Counted from the first letter of the stretch, positions 1 to 4,794 are shown. The stretch: DNA of 7,909 bases from Patescibacteria group bacterium (GCA_018816925.1 JAHIUP010000049.1:1-7909), one strand, 5' to 3'. Numbers and translations are program-made. Notes: generated by a model not told the origin, from the sequence alone.

Positions 1-19
1 CCCCGCCTTTTCGTTTACA

Positions 20-100
20 AAATGAGATAGTCCAAAACCCCCTTATCTAGTGTCTCATTTGTGCTAAAATAGACCCAACCGAGACGAGTCAGTGAGACAC
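20..100. repeat. Overlapping inverted repeats in the left-hand spacer
   Basis: AAATGAGA at 20-27 is the exact reverse complement of TCTCATTT at 53-60. The overlapping GTGTCTCA at 50-57 is the exact reverse complement of TGAGACAC at 93-100. The middle arm can therefore pair with only one partner at a time. This could be the 3' end of an upstream transcript. The bases before position 30 hit stops early in all but one forward frame (the third stops at 46-48), so I cannot tell whether a gene tail is present. Confidence 0.4.
62..70 (+). promoter_or_regulatory. Extended -10-like box
   Basis: TGCTAAAAT is an extended -10 match (TGn plus TAAAAT), identical to the box before the transporter gene at 1955-1963. 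No convincing -35 lies 17 nt upstream and no ATG follows closely. Any transcript would begin inside repeat A and read towards the first antitoxin gene. Weak as a stand-alone promoter. Confidence 0.25.
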
Positions 101-197
101 CCTGAAAAAGGCCCTAAATCCCTAAAAAAGCTCCAACCCCCCCCTTAAGACCCATGCCCTAGACCGAACGAAGTAGCAAGCAAATTGACGGATCCAT
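78..197 (+). repeat. Dispersed repeat A, copy 1 (upstream block of the first TA module)
   Basis: This block is colinear with 4712-4794. Shared parts in order are ACCGAGACG (79-87), a core at 112-157 beginning CCCTAAATCCCTAAAAAAGC and ending GACCCATGC, and ATTGACGRATCCAT (184-197), which includes a -35 box. The cores are almost identical apart from the A/C run in the middle. Copy 1 carries about 26 extra nt (158-183) between CATGC and the -35 region. That insert contains AGTAGCAAGC, which resembles the end of repeat B. In both copies the block ends in a functional-looking promoter, so it may be a mobile or duplicated regulatory unit. Confidence 0.7.
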
Positions 198-213
198 ATG
201 TATAGCTTAGGAT
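185..213 (+). promoter_or_regulatory. Promoter of first TA module (leaderless)
   Basis: A -35 TTGACG (185-190) is separated by exactly 17 nt from a -10 TAGGAT (208-213). The -10 ends 6 nt before the ATG at 220, so transcription should start at or next to the A of the start codon. There is no room for a Shine-Dalgarno site. Confidence 0.7.
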
Positions 214-219
214 AGAACT

Positions 220-456
220 ATGACAACTATTACTCTTCCCAAGGCACTCAAGCAGACAGAAAAGAATCTGATAGCGGTTCCTCAAGGGGTCTACCGAGAG
301 TTTTTGGCTTGGCAAAAACGTATAAAATCCCAAAGGACGTACCGTCCCACAAAAGCAGAAAAAGAGGCGCTCCAACAGGGCAGAAAAAACCTCTCAAAAA
401 GGGATTATACTGAACTTTCTCGACTGAGACATGAATTGGGAGGTTCTCGTAGCTAA
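220..456 (+). CDS. Antitoxin of RelE/ParE-type module 1
   Basis: This 78-residue basic protein is the likely antitoxin partner of the toxin that starts inside its 3' end. Antitoxins of this kind bind and neutralise the cognate toxin and often repress their own promoter. What is seen: a short N-terminal strand and linker (MTTITLPKAL), a segment LIAVPQGVYREFLAWQK (17-33) typical of small Phd/RelB-like antitoxins, and a C-terminal part with RPTKAEKEALQQGRKN (42-57) and ELSRLRHELG (65-74) that probably wraps the toxin. The start is fixed by the promoter 6 nt upstream, which suggests a leaderless mRNA. The reading frame overlaps the toxin frame by 26 nt. The family is assigned from recall of similar antitoxins and from context, not from a search. 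The DNA-binding fold is not clear. Confidence 0.8.
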   Translation: MTTITLPKALKQTEKNLIAVPQGVYREFLAWQKRIKSQRTYRPTKAEKEALQQGRKNLSKRDYTELSRLRHELGGSRS

Positions 457-688
457 TGCGGCAAAGAAGCGCTTGCGCCGCTTTCCCAAGAGAGACGCAG
501 AACAAATACTCTCTGCAGTAGAGCAGTTTGCAGTAAGCCCCTATTCTGGAGACATTGAAAAGATGGAGGGGGAGAAAGATACTTGGCGCAGACGAGTGGG
601 GGCATATCGAGTGTTCTATGAAGTGTACCAGTCCAAACGGCTGGTTTATGTTTATGATATTAGACGGAGAACCTCCAAGACCTATTAG
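431..688 (+). CDS. RelE/ParE-family toxin 1
   Basis: This 85-residue basic protein has the RelE fold signature. RelE toxins cleave mRNA in the ribosomal A site, whereas ParE relatives act on gyrase. What is seen: an N-terminal strand MNWEVLVANAAKKRLRRFPK (1-20), a helix leading to DIEKMEGEKDTWRRRVGAYR (41-60), a central strand VFYEVY, and the C-terminal YDIRRRTSKTY (75-85). The Arg of GAYR, the RRR cluster and the terminal Tyr sit where RelE has catalytic or RNA-contacting residues, so mRNA interferase activity is more likely than ParE-type activity. The start lies 26 nt inside the antitoxin gene with no clear ribosome binding site, so translation is probably coupled. The length is normal for the family and the protein looks intact. 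The next repeat (B copy 1) begins 12 nt after the stop. Confidence 0.88.
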   Translation: MNWEVLVANAAKKRLRRFPKRDAEQILSAVEQFAVSPYSGDIEKMEGEKDTWRRRVGAYRVFYEVYQSKRLVYVYDIRRRTSKTY

Positions 689-699
689 TATTTAGAATT

Positions 700-732
700 G
701 CAGAGGTTCTAACTTCGTCCAGTAGCCCCAGC
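700..732 (+). repeat. Repeat B, copy 1 (TA-module boundary)
   Basis: The block reads GCAGAGGTTCTAACTTC followed by GTCCAGTAGCCCCAGC. It matches copy 2 (1303-1335) at 30 of 33 positions by eye, and the last 27 nt match copy 3 (1836-1862) at 23. It lies between toxin 1 and the promoter of module 2, six nt before the -35. Confidence 0.85.
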
Positions 733-738
733 AAATAA

Positions 739-767
739 TTGACGCGTTTGCAAGTTTTGAATATCAT
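739..767 (+). promoter_or_regulatory. Promoter of second TA module (leaderless)
   Basis: TTGACG (739-744), a 17-nt spacer, then TATCAT (762-767). The -10 ends 6 nt before the ATG at 774, the same geometry as module 1. Confidence 0.75.
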
Positions 768-773
768 ATAGTT

Positions 774-968
774 ATGACTACCACCCTTTCCGAAAAAAAG
801 CTCAAGGGCCTCATTAAGGAAGGCGTACGGGAGGTGCTGGAAACCGAGCTTATGAAGCTTCGGGCTTTGGCCTTGCCCGAGGTGTCCGACAAGGAACAGA
901 AGGATATTGAAAAACGCTATGGTACGCCTTCTCGTAAGAGAAGGAAAAGCTATCCCATCGCGGTATGA
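774..968 (+). CDS. Antitoxin of RelE/ParE-type module 2
   Basis: This 64-residue charged protein lies directly before a RelE-like toxin and is its likely antitoxin. An N-terminal amphipathic helix KKLKGLIKEGVREVLETEL (8-26) is followed by a short linker. The C-terminal motif is VSDKEQKDIEKRYGTPSRKR (37-56), a pattern I recall from small antitoxins paired with RelE-type toxins in CPR genomes. The C-terminus is basic. It is not obviously homologous to the module 1 antitoxin, although both begin MTT-(I/T)-TL and both mRNAs would start at the ATG. Its stop overlaps the toxin start as ATGA at 965-968, so translation is coupled. I see no complete DNA-binding motif. The assignment rests mainly on gene context and size. 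Confidence 0.75.
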   Translation: MTTTLSEKKLKGLIKEGVREVLETELMKLRALALPEVSDKEQKDIEKRYGTPSRKRRKSYPIAV

Positions 969-1234
969 GCTGGAGGATAGAGACCTCCAAGGACGCCGAG
1001 AAATTCCTCTCAAAGAACGAACTCACCATTGATGAGGTACGTGAGATTGTGGCGCGAGCAATCCGCTTCTTTCAAGGAGAAGATGTTAACGTGAACATTA
1101 AGAAGCTGAAAGGCAAGTGGGCCGATTTCTACCGAGTCCGCACCGGCAGAATCCGTATTATAGCCGAGTTTGATTTTGAGGACTCGGTTGTTTTTATTGA
1201 GGAAATTGATTGGCGAGGCAACACCTACAAATAG
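965..1234 (+). CDS. RelE/ParE-family toxin 2
   Basis: This 89-residue protein has a RelE-like layout. SWRIETSKDAEKFLSK (2-17) forms the first strand and helix. A second helix spans about 21-37. VNIKKLKGKWADFYRVRTGR (43-62) then supplies the basic, substrate-facing strand. IRIIAEFD (63-70) is the central strand, and the protein ends IDWRGNTYK (81-89). Lys47, Lys49, Arg62 or Arg64, Arg84 and Tyr88 are plausible equivalents of the RelE RNA-cleavage residues, judged by position only. The KLKG...W..YRVR.G.YR pattern is typical of the family, although here the second Tyr is Ile (GRIRII). The gene overlaps its antitoxin by 4 nt and has no ribosome binding site of its own. It looks intact, with a length normal for the family. 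It is clearly different in sequence from toxin 1, so this is not a recent tandem duplication of the first pair. Confidence 0.85.
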   Translation: MSWRIETSKDAEKFLSKNELTIDEVREIVARAIRFFQGEDVNVNIKKLKGKWADFYRVRTGRIRIIAEFDFEDSVVFIEEIDWRGNTYK

Positions 1235-1243
1235 ACGAGGCAG

Positions 1244-1288
1244 GCCTAACCTAGATTCTGCCTAGTTTTCCCTGGGCTAAGGTAGGGC
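1244..1288 (+). other. Bulged hairpin between TA modules 2 and 3
   Basis: GCCTAACCTAG (1244-1254) pairs imperfectly with CTAAGGTAGGGC (1277-1288), leaving single-base bulges. A competing inner hairpin is GCCTAG (1260-1265), loop TTTTCC, CTGGGC (1272-1277). No U-tract follows, so it is not an evident terminator. It has no counterpart after modules 1 or 3. Confidence 0.4.
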
Positions 1289-1302
1289 TCTAATGGAAAA
1301 TA

Positions 1303-1335
1303 GCAGAGGTTCTAACTTCTTCCAGTGCCCCCAGC
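1303..1335 (+). repeat. Repeat B, copy 2 (TA-module boundary)
   Basis: GCAGAGGTTCTAACTTC followed by TTCCAGTGCCCCCAGC, differing from copy 1 at three positions by eye. It lies two nt before the -35 box of the hicBA promoter. Confidence 0.85.
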
Positions 1336-1337
1336 CA

Positions 1338-1366
1338 TTGACTATGATATCGTCTAAGCTTATAGT
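1338..1366 (+). promoter_or_regulatory. Promoter of hicBA (leaderless)
   Basis: TTGACT (1338-1343), a 17-nt spacer, then TATAGT (1361-1366). The -10 ends 6 nt before the hicB ATG, the third instance of the same geometry. Confidence 0.75.
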
Positions 1367-1372
1367 GAAATT

Positions 1373-1603
1373 ATGAAGCATATCATTCAATTTCAGGTGT
1401 ATAAGGGCGAGAATGCCTACGTGGGGGAAGGAATTAATCTCCCTATTGTTACTCAAGGCGCTACCCTTGATGAAGTTGTGAACAATTTAAAAGAGGCCCT
1501 CGCACTGCATTTGGAAGGAGAGAACCCTGCCGATCTCGGGTTCGCGCCCCAGCCCTCTGCTTTAGTGAACTTCGAGCTGGACTCTGACTATGCCAAAGCT
1601 TAA
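1373..1603 (+). CDS. hicB: HicB-family antitoxin
   Basis: This 76-residue protein has the compact HicB fold. A first strand HIIQFQVYKGENAYVGEGIN (3-22) and the motif LPIVTQGATLDEVVNNLKEA (23-42) correspond to the family's P-x-x-x-T-x-G-x-T-x-x-E-A-x-x-x-x-x-E-A pattern. A helix and the tail ALVNFELDSD follow. HicB blocks the active site of HicA. Many HicB proteins carry a separate C-terminal DNA-binding domain, but this one ends right after the core. Autoregulation would then need dimer contacts or another factor. The gene order is hicB then hicA, the reverse of the classic hicAB order but common for the short form. The stop overlaps hicA by 14 nt. The start follows a promoter 6 nt upstream, again implying a leaderless mRNA. 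Confidence 0.88.
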   Translation: MKHIIQFQVYKGENAYVGEGINLPIVTQGATLDEVVNNLKEALALHLEGENPADLGFAPQPSALVNFELDSDYAKA

Positions 1604-1835
1604 GGTCCTTGCTGGGCCTGAAGTCGTTAAAATCTTAGAAAAGTTTGGTTTTGTGGTGGCTTCCCAAAAGGGGAGCCATGTTAAGTTAAGGAGACAAGTG
1701 AAAGATGGCACCGGGCAGATTCTTACGATACCCCTTCATAAAGAGCTTGACAGAGGAACCCTACGCGCCATCTTGCGCCAATCCTCTCGTTATATCCCAG
1801 AAGCAGATCTCGCCCCTTATTTCTACGAGCAATAA
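1590..1835 (+). CDS. hicA: HicA-family mRNA interferase toxin
   Basis: This 81-residue protein has the double-stranded-RNA-binding-like fold of HicA, a ribosome-independent mRNA endonuclease. What is seen: the N-terminal helix GPEVVKILEKFGFVVASQKG (9-28), the catalytic His30 in the conserved GSH motif, basic KLRRQ (32-36), the strand ILTIPLH (44-50), and the closing helix ELDRGTLRAILRQ (52-64), which is diagnostic for the family. The C-terminal tail (65-81) is slightly longer than in minimal HicA. All residues expected for activity appear present. Translation probably depends on coupling with hicB, since the frames overlap by 14 nt. The stop TAA is immediately followed by the first base of repeat B copy 3. 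Confidence 0.92.
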   Translation: MPKLKVLAGPEVVKILEKFGFVVASQKGSHVKLRRQVKDGTGQILTIPLHKELDRGTLRAILRQSSRYIPEADLAPYFYEQ

Positions 1836-1862
1836 GTTCTAACTTCGTCCAGTGCTACCAGC
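1836..1862 (+). repeat. Repeat B, copy 3 (right boundary of the TA run)
   Basis: GTTCTAACTTCGTCCAGT followed by GCTACCAGC begins directly after the hicA stop codon. Unlike copies 1 and 2 it is followed by a terminator, not a promoter, and so closes the three-module run. Confidence 0.8.
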
Positions 1863-1873
1863 CACCAAGAGAA

Positions 1874-1902
1874 CCGCCTTGTCCAGGCGGCTTTCTTTTT
1901 TT
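1874..1902 (+). terminator. Intrinsic terminator after the TA run
   Basis: CCGCCT (1874-1879), loop TGTCC, AGGCGG (1885-1890), then C and a T-rich tract (1892-1902). The segment 1866-1890 matches 5514-5538 at 21 of 25 positions by eye. One of the differences turns a G-C pair into G-U, which keeps the stem. Confidence 0.85.
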
Positions 1903-1954
1903 CTTCTGAACGCACGACTTCCTCAAGAATTCTATTTCTGCTGGAAGTTTTTCA

Positions 1955-1963
1955 TGCTAAAAT
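1955..1963 (+). promoter_or_regulatory. Extended -10 promoter of the transporter gene (leaderless)
   Basis: TGCTAAAAT combines a TGn extension with TAAAAT (1958-1963), which ends 6 nt before the ATG at 1970. The -35 region 17 nt upstream (TTTCTG) is poor, as is often seen with extended -10 promoters. Confidence 0.6.
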
Positions 1964-1969
1964 ATCATC

Positions 1970-3379
1970 ATGCATAGGGAACAATCGTATCCGCCTCTTG
2001 AAAGACGCGATTTGCCCGCTCCTCCTCCATGGAAAAACGCTCTTGGGGTTGGGTTAATAGCGGTTGGGCTGGCCATCGGAACCGGTGAACTTATTCTTTG
2101 GCCTCATATTATCACTAAGTATGGTTTGGGACTTTTGTGGCTAGCGCTTTTGGGAATTACTTTTCAATATTTTATCAACCAGGAGGTGGCAAGGCATGCC
2201 CTGGCAACGGGTGAAAGTTTTTTTACTGCCTCGGCGCGAGTGATTAAATGGCTGGCGGCCTTTTGGCTTGTTTCCGCTGTCTTGCTTTATATTTGGCCTG
2301 GCTGGGCAAGCGCCATCGGCACCATACTTAAAGAGCTGTTTGGTTTTGGCGGTCATTTAATGTGGTCGTGGGCGGCGCTTGCCATGGTGCTTGTTCTTAC
2401 TTTCAGCGGACGAGTAGTTTACTCAATGCTTGAGAAATCGCTCATGGTTACGGTGCCTGCTTTTTTTCTAATGCTTGTTACTATCAGCTTTTTTAATCTT
2501 AACCTTTTAAATGTGAAAGAAGCTCTTGCAGGAGTCGTTAATTTCGGCAGGATACCCACAGGCATTGATATTAATATTCTTCTTGGGGCGGTTGTATTTG
2601 CAGGCGCGGGAGGCATGCTTAATTTATGCGTTTCTCTTTGGTACCGCGACAAGCAGGCGGGTATGGGTAAATATATCGGCCGAATAGTAAACCCAATCAC
2701 GGGCAAGCCCGAAGCAGTGCCCGCTCACGGATACACATTTGATACAACGCCTCAAAATCTTAACAGATGGAAGGGATGGATGAGATACGTAAGAATTGAT
2801 CAAGGTATTATTTTTTGGCTCTTGGGGTTTACTACTCTGTTCTTGCTAAGTGTGAACGCTTATTTTGTTTTAACTCCTCTGGGCCTGGTACCGGAAGGAT
2901 TGAACATTGTCGTTACTCAAGCGCATATTTTTGGAGAGCATTGGGGAGTTTTGGGATTCAAGCTTTTTCTGGCAATGGCATTTTTAATGCTTTTTTCGGT
3001 AATGTGGGTGGTTATTGATGCTTTAGCAAGAATGGTAGGTGATATTCTCTATACCAACTCACGAATCGGCCCATTTAAAAAATGCTTATCCCCATTTGAG
3101 AATGTTTCCATTAGTCACTTTTATTATATTATTGTTACTACGATTGTTATTGTTGGAGCCGCATTGCTCCCGCTTCACCCGCCCCTTACTTTGTTGGTAA
3201 TCTCGGCAGTGCTGGGCGGGCTGACTATGGCCATATATACTCCTCTCCTTATTTACATGAACAACACGCGTCTGCCAAAACCTTTAAGGCCAGGAGTGTT
3301 TACTAATGTGATGATGGTCTTTGGCTCGCTCTTTTTTATCTTTTTCGCCGTAAGGATAATTGTTGAGCATTTATTTTAA
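1970..3379 (+). CDS. Nramp-related (SLC11-like) membrane transporter
   Basis: This 469-residue protein has about 11 predicted membrane segments (roughly 25-45, 52-70, 94-112, 131-147, 157-177, 200-222, 277-300, 327-350, 384-402, 404-428, 444-465) after a proline-rich cytoplasmic N-terminus. The stretch GVGLIAVGLAIGTGELILWP (26-45) and the following QEVARHALATGES (71-83) match the N-terminal half of divergent Nramp-family proteins. A long loop after segment 6, with RDKQAGMG (226-233) and RIVNPITGKPE (238-248), is a feature I recall from the same subgroup. The canonical Nramp metal ligands, DPGN in segment 1 and MPH in segment 6, are not present: segment 1 reads IGTGEL and segment 6 reads AGAGGMLN. 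The substrate is therefore unclear, and a divalent-metal role should not be assumed. Transcription probably starts at the ATG, and no ribosome binding site is visible. A palindromic spacer separates it from obg. Confidence 0.78.
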   Translation: MHREQSYPPLERRDLPAPPPWKNALGVGLIAVGLAIGTGELILWPHIITKYGLGLLWLALLGITFQYFINQEVARHALATGESFFTASARVIKWLAAFWLVSAVLLYIWPGWASAIGTILKELFGFGGHLMWSWAALAMVLVLTFSGRVVYSMLEKSLMVTVPAFFLMLVTISFFNLNLLNVKEALAGVVNFGRIPTGIDINILLGAVVFAGAGGMLNLCVSLWYRDKQAGMGKYIGRIVNPITGKPEAVPAHGYTFDTTPQNLNRWKGWMRYVRIDQGIIFWLLGFTTLFLLSVNAYFVLTPLGLVPEGLNIVVTQAHIFGEHWGVLGFKLFLAMAFLMLFSVMWVVIDALARMVGDILYTNSRIGPFKKCLSPFENVSISHFYYIIVTTIVIVGAALLPLHPPLTLLVISAVLGGLTMAIYTPLLIYMNNTRLPKPLRPGVFTNVMMVFGSLFFIFFAVRIIVEHLF

Positions 3380-3430
3380 ACAAAACCCCCGCAGAATAGC
3401 AAGCCATGTACGGAGTAAGAATCGCCAAGG

Positions 3431-3478
3431 AGGCCATTCGGCTCTGAGAGCCTCAGGCTCGAATGAGCCGAAGGGCCT
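3431..3478. repeat. Alternating inverted repeats (possible switching hairpin or REP-like element)
   Basis: AGGCCATTCGGCTC (3431-3444) and GAGCCGAAGGGCCT (3465-3478) are reverse complements at 13 of 14 positions. Between them lie GAGCC (3448-3452) and GGCTC (3456-3460). The arms thus alternate GGCTC, GAGCC, GGCTC, GAGCC. They can fold as two neighbouring hairpins or as one nested stem. Confidence 0.75.
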
Positions 3479-3504
3479 GAGTTTACCGAAGGGCGGTTTT
3501 TGGT
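3467..3504 (+). terminator. Terminator-like direct repeat, copy 1 (upstream of obg)
   Basis: The block begins GCCGAAGGGCCTGAG and ends ACCGAAGGGCGGTTTTTGGT. It recurs at 4508-4546 with one extra T. CCGAAGGGC occurs twice inside it. ACCG with CGGT closes a small hairpin directly before the T-run. It overlaps the right arm of the larger inverted repeat, which could strengthen termination of the transporter transcript. Confidence 0.65.
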
Positions 3505-3532
3505 TGCTCTGAATGCATCAAAGAAGTAGAGT
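3504..3532 (+). promoter_or_regulatory. Candidate promoter of obg (leaderless)
   Basis: TTGCTC (3504-3509), a 17-nt spacer, then TAGAGT (3527-3532), which ends 6 nt before the ATG at 3539. The boxes are weaker than in the TA modules, but the spacing is identical. Confidence 0.5.
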
Positions 3533-3538
3533 GGGCTT

Positions 3539-4507
3539 ATGGCTTTTATTGACGAAATAGAAATTAAAGTGAAGGCGGGCGACGGGGGAGACGGTGTTGT
3601 GCGTTGGCTGCACACCAGAGAAACAGAGCTCGGAGGTCCCTCGGGCGGAAACGGCGGGCGAGGTGGAAATGTATACGCAAAGACCTTGCGCGATGTTCAC
3701 TTGCTTTCCCGTTATCGTACAAAAAAAGAGTTTGGAGCTGAAAATGGACAAGATGGGCAAGCAAAGGACTTGAAAGGAGCCAATGGAAAAGATCTCGAAC
3801 TTTTGCTGCCCGTGGGGTCTCTCATTACCAACACAAAAACTGGCGAGAAGTTTACCCTAAATGAAGAAGGGGAGCGGATACTTTTGCTTTCTGGCGGATT
3901 TGGCGGGAGAGGAAATAAATCGTTTCAAAGCTCAAGAAATCGCTCGCCAGACCAGGCCACGCCTGGAAAACCAGGACAAACAGCCATCTTTTTTGTTGAA
4001 GTAGAGCTCATAGCTCACATCGGCCTTATAGGATTGCCTAATGCGGGCAAAACAAGTTTGCTCAATGAGCTTACCGCGGCCCAGGGAAAAATTGGAGATT
4101 ATCCCTTTACCACACTCGAACCAGGTTTGGGAGAACTTTATGGTTATATTATTGCCGACATTCCAGGCCTCGTAGAGGGCGCTGCCGAAGGGAAAGGGTT
4201 AGGCCACAAATTTTTACGCCATATCAAGAGAACAAAAATGCTCGTGCACGTAATTTCCTTAGAGAACAACGACATACTCAAGGCCTACCGCACAGTGAGA
4301 AAAGAAATTGAAGAGTACGACCCGGCGCTTCTTGGGAAAAAGGAAATTATTGTACTTACTAAAACAGACCTTAGAAATGATTCAGATGTGCAGGTAGCTA
4401 AAGAAAAATTCAAGAACATTACTCCAAATGTTTTTGCCGTATCTCTCTACAAAAATGAGGATATGAAGTTTTTGGGAGAACTATTCCTCAAAGAAATCCC
4501 CAAATAG
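3539..4507 (+). CDS. obg: Obg/CgtA GTPase (ribosome-associated)
   Basis: Obg is an essential GTPase that binds the 50S subunit and acts in its assembly and in stress signalling. What is seen in the 322 residues: a glycine-rich Obg fold from 3 to about 155, with AGDGGDGVV (13-21), GGPSGGNGGRGGNV (32-45), AENGQDG (67-73) and GGFGGRGNKSFQSS (119-132). A G domain follows, with G1 GLPNAGKT (165-172), G2 within DYPFTTLEP (187-195), G3 DIPG (207-210), G4 TKTD (274-277) and a G5-like VSLYK (301-305). G4 has Thr in place of the usual Asn, a tolerated variant. The protein stops right after the G domain, so the C-terminal OCT domain of Bacillus-type Obg is absent. The loop usually read as FRREK is WLHTRE here. 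No Shine-Dalgarno site precedes the ATG. A terminator repeat starts one nt after the stop codon's first bases, directly at 4508. Confidence 0.96.
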   Translation: MAFIDEIEIKVKAGDGGDGVVRWLHTRETELGGPSGGNGGRGGNVYAKTLRDVHLLSRYRTKKEFGAENGQDGQAKDLKGANGKDLELLLPVGSLITNTKTGEKFTLNEEGERILLLSGGFGGRGNKSFQSSRNRSPDQATPGKPGQTAIFFVEVELIAHIGLIGLPNAGKTSLLNELTAAQGKIGDYPFTTLEPGLGELYGYIIADIPGLVEGAAEGKGLGHKFLRHIKRTKMLVHVISLENNDILKAYRTVRKEIEEYDPALLGKKEIIVLTKTDLRNDSDVQVAKEKFKNITPNVFAVSLYKNEDMKFLGELFLKEIPK

Positions 4508-4546
4508 GCCGAAGGGCCTGAGTTTACCGAAGGGCGGTTTTTTGGT
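4508..4546 (+). terminator. Terminator-like direct repeat, copy 2 (downstream of obg)
   Basis: Same block as 3467-3504 with six T instead of five. It begins at the base after the obg stop codon. GGCC (4507-4510) with GGCC (4515-4518) and ACCG (4526-4529) with CGGT (4535-4538) form two small hairpins before the T-run (4538-4543). Confidence 0.75.
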
Positions 4547-4559
4547 AGAATGAAAAAGC

Positions 4560-4691
4560 ATGTATTTTGATTATCCAATCGTAGACATCCATACTCATTT
4601 AAGGAATACTCGCTGAAGAACAATTGAGAGAAAAATATATGCCAATCCTAAGAAGATAATCGAAAGCGGGGGATATAATCTCAGACTTTAA
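4560..4691 (+). pseudogene. Remnant of an amidohydrolase-like gene
   Basis: From the ATG at 4560 the frame reads MYFDYPIVDIHTHLRNTR and then stops at TGA (4614-4616). The H-x-H inside DIHTHLR is the metal-binding N-terminal motif of the amidohydrolase superfamily (dihydroorotase-like enzymes). The same frame continues after the stop as RTIERKIYANPKKIIESG up to TAA at 4689-4691. NPKKI resembles the C-terminal end of such enzymes. I infer a gene reduced to its two ends by internal deletion, plus a stop. A promoter-like pair lies upstream: TTTACC (4523-4528), 17 nt, TAGAAT (4546-4551). A short real peptide or chance resemblance cannot be excluded. Confidence 0.35.
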
Positions 4692-4711
4692 AACCGTCTA
4701 GAAACACCCCG

Positions 4712-4794
4712 ACCGAGACGGGTGAGGGGGCTATCCCTAAATCCCTAAAAAAGCTCCAAACCCCCCTTAAGACCCATGCTATTGACGAATCCAT
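4712..4794 (+). repeat. Dispersed repeat A, copy 2
   Basis: Counterpart of 78-197: ACCGAGACG (4712-4720), then a core at 4735-4779 beginning CCCTAAATCCCTAAAAAAGC and ending GACCCATGC, then ATTGACGAATCCAT (4781-4794). It lacks the extra nt found before the -35 in copy 1 and has a shorter link between ACCGAGACG and the core. CACCC (4705-4709) and GGGTG (4720-4724) bracket the ACCGAGAC motif. Confidence 0.7.

Noticed and set aside
112..128. CCCTAAATCCCTAAA looks like a telomere-type repeat.
   Set aside because: Only two units are present, inside a longer promoter-linked repeat that recurs internally at 4735. There is no terminal array.
660..1013. Long minus-strand frame opposite the module 2 antitoxin.
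   Set aside because: Shadow of well-supported plus-strand genes and repeat B. No promoter or family motif.
700..1862. Repeat B copies considered as a CRISPR array.
   Set aside because: Copies are about 530-600 nt apart with coding genes between them. Spacing and divergence do not fit CRISPR.
3406..3447. Mini-ORF MYGVRIAKEAIRL in the spacer before obg.
   Set aside because: Thirteen codons, no start signal, and it ends inside the inverted repeat.
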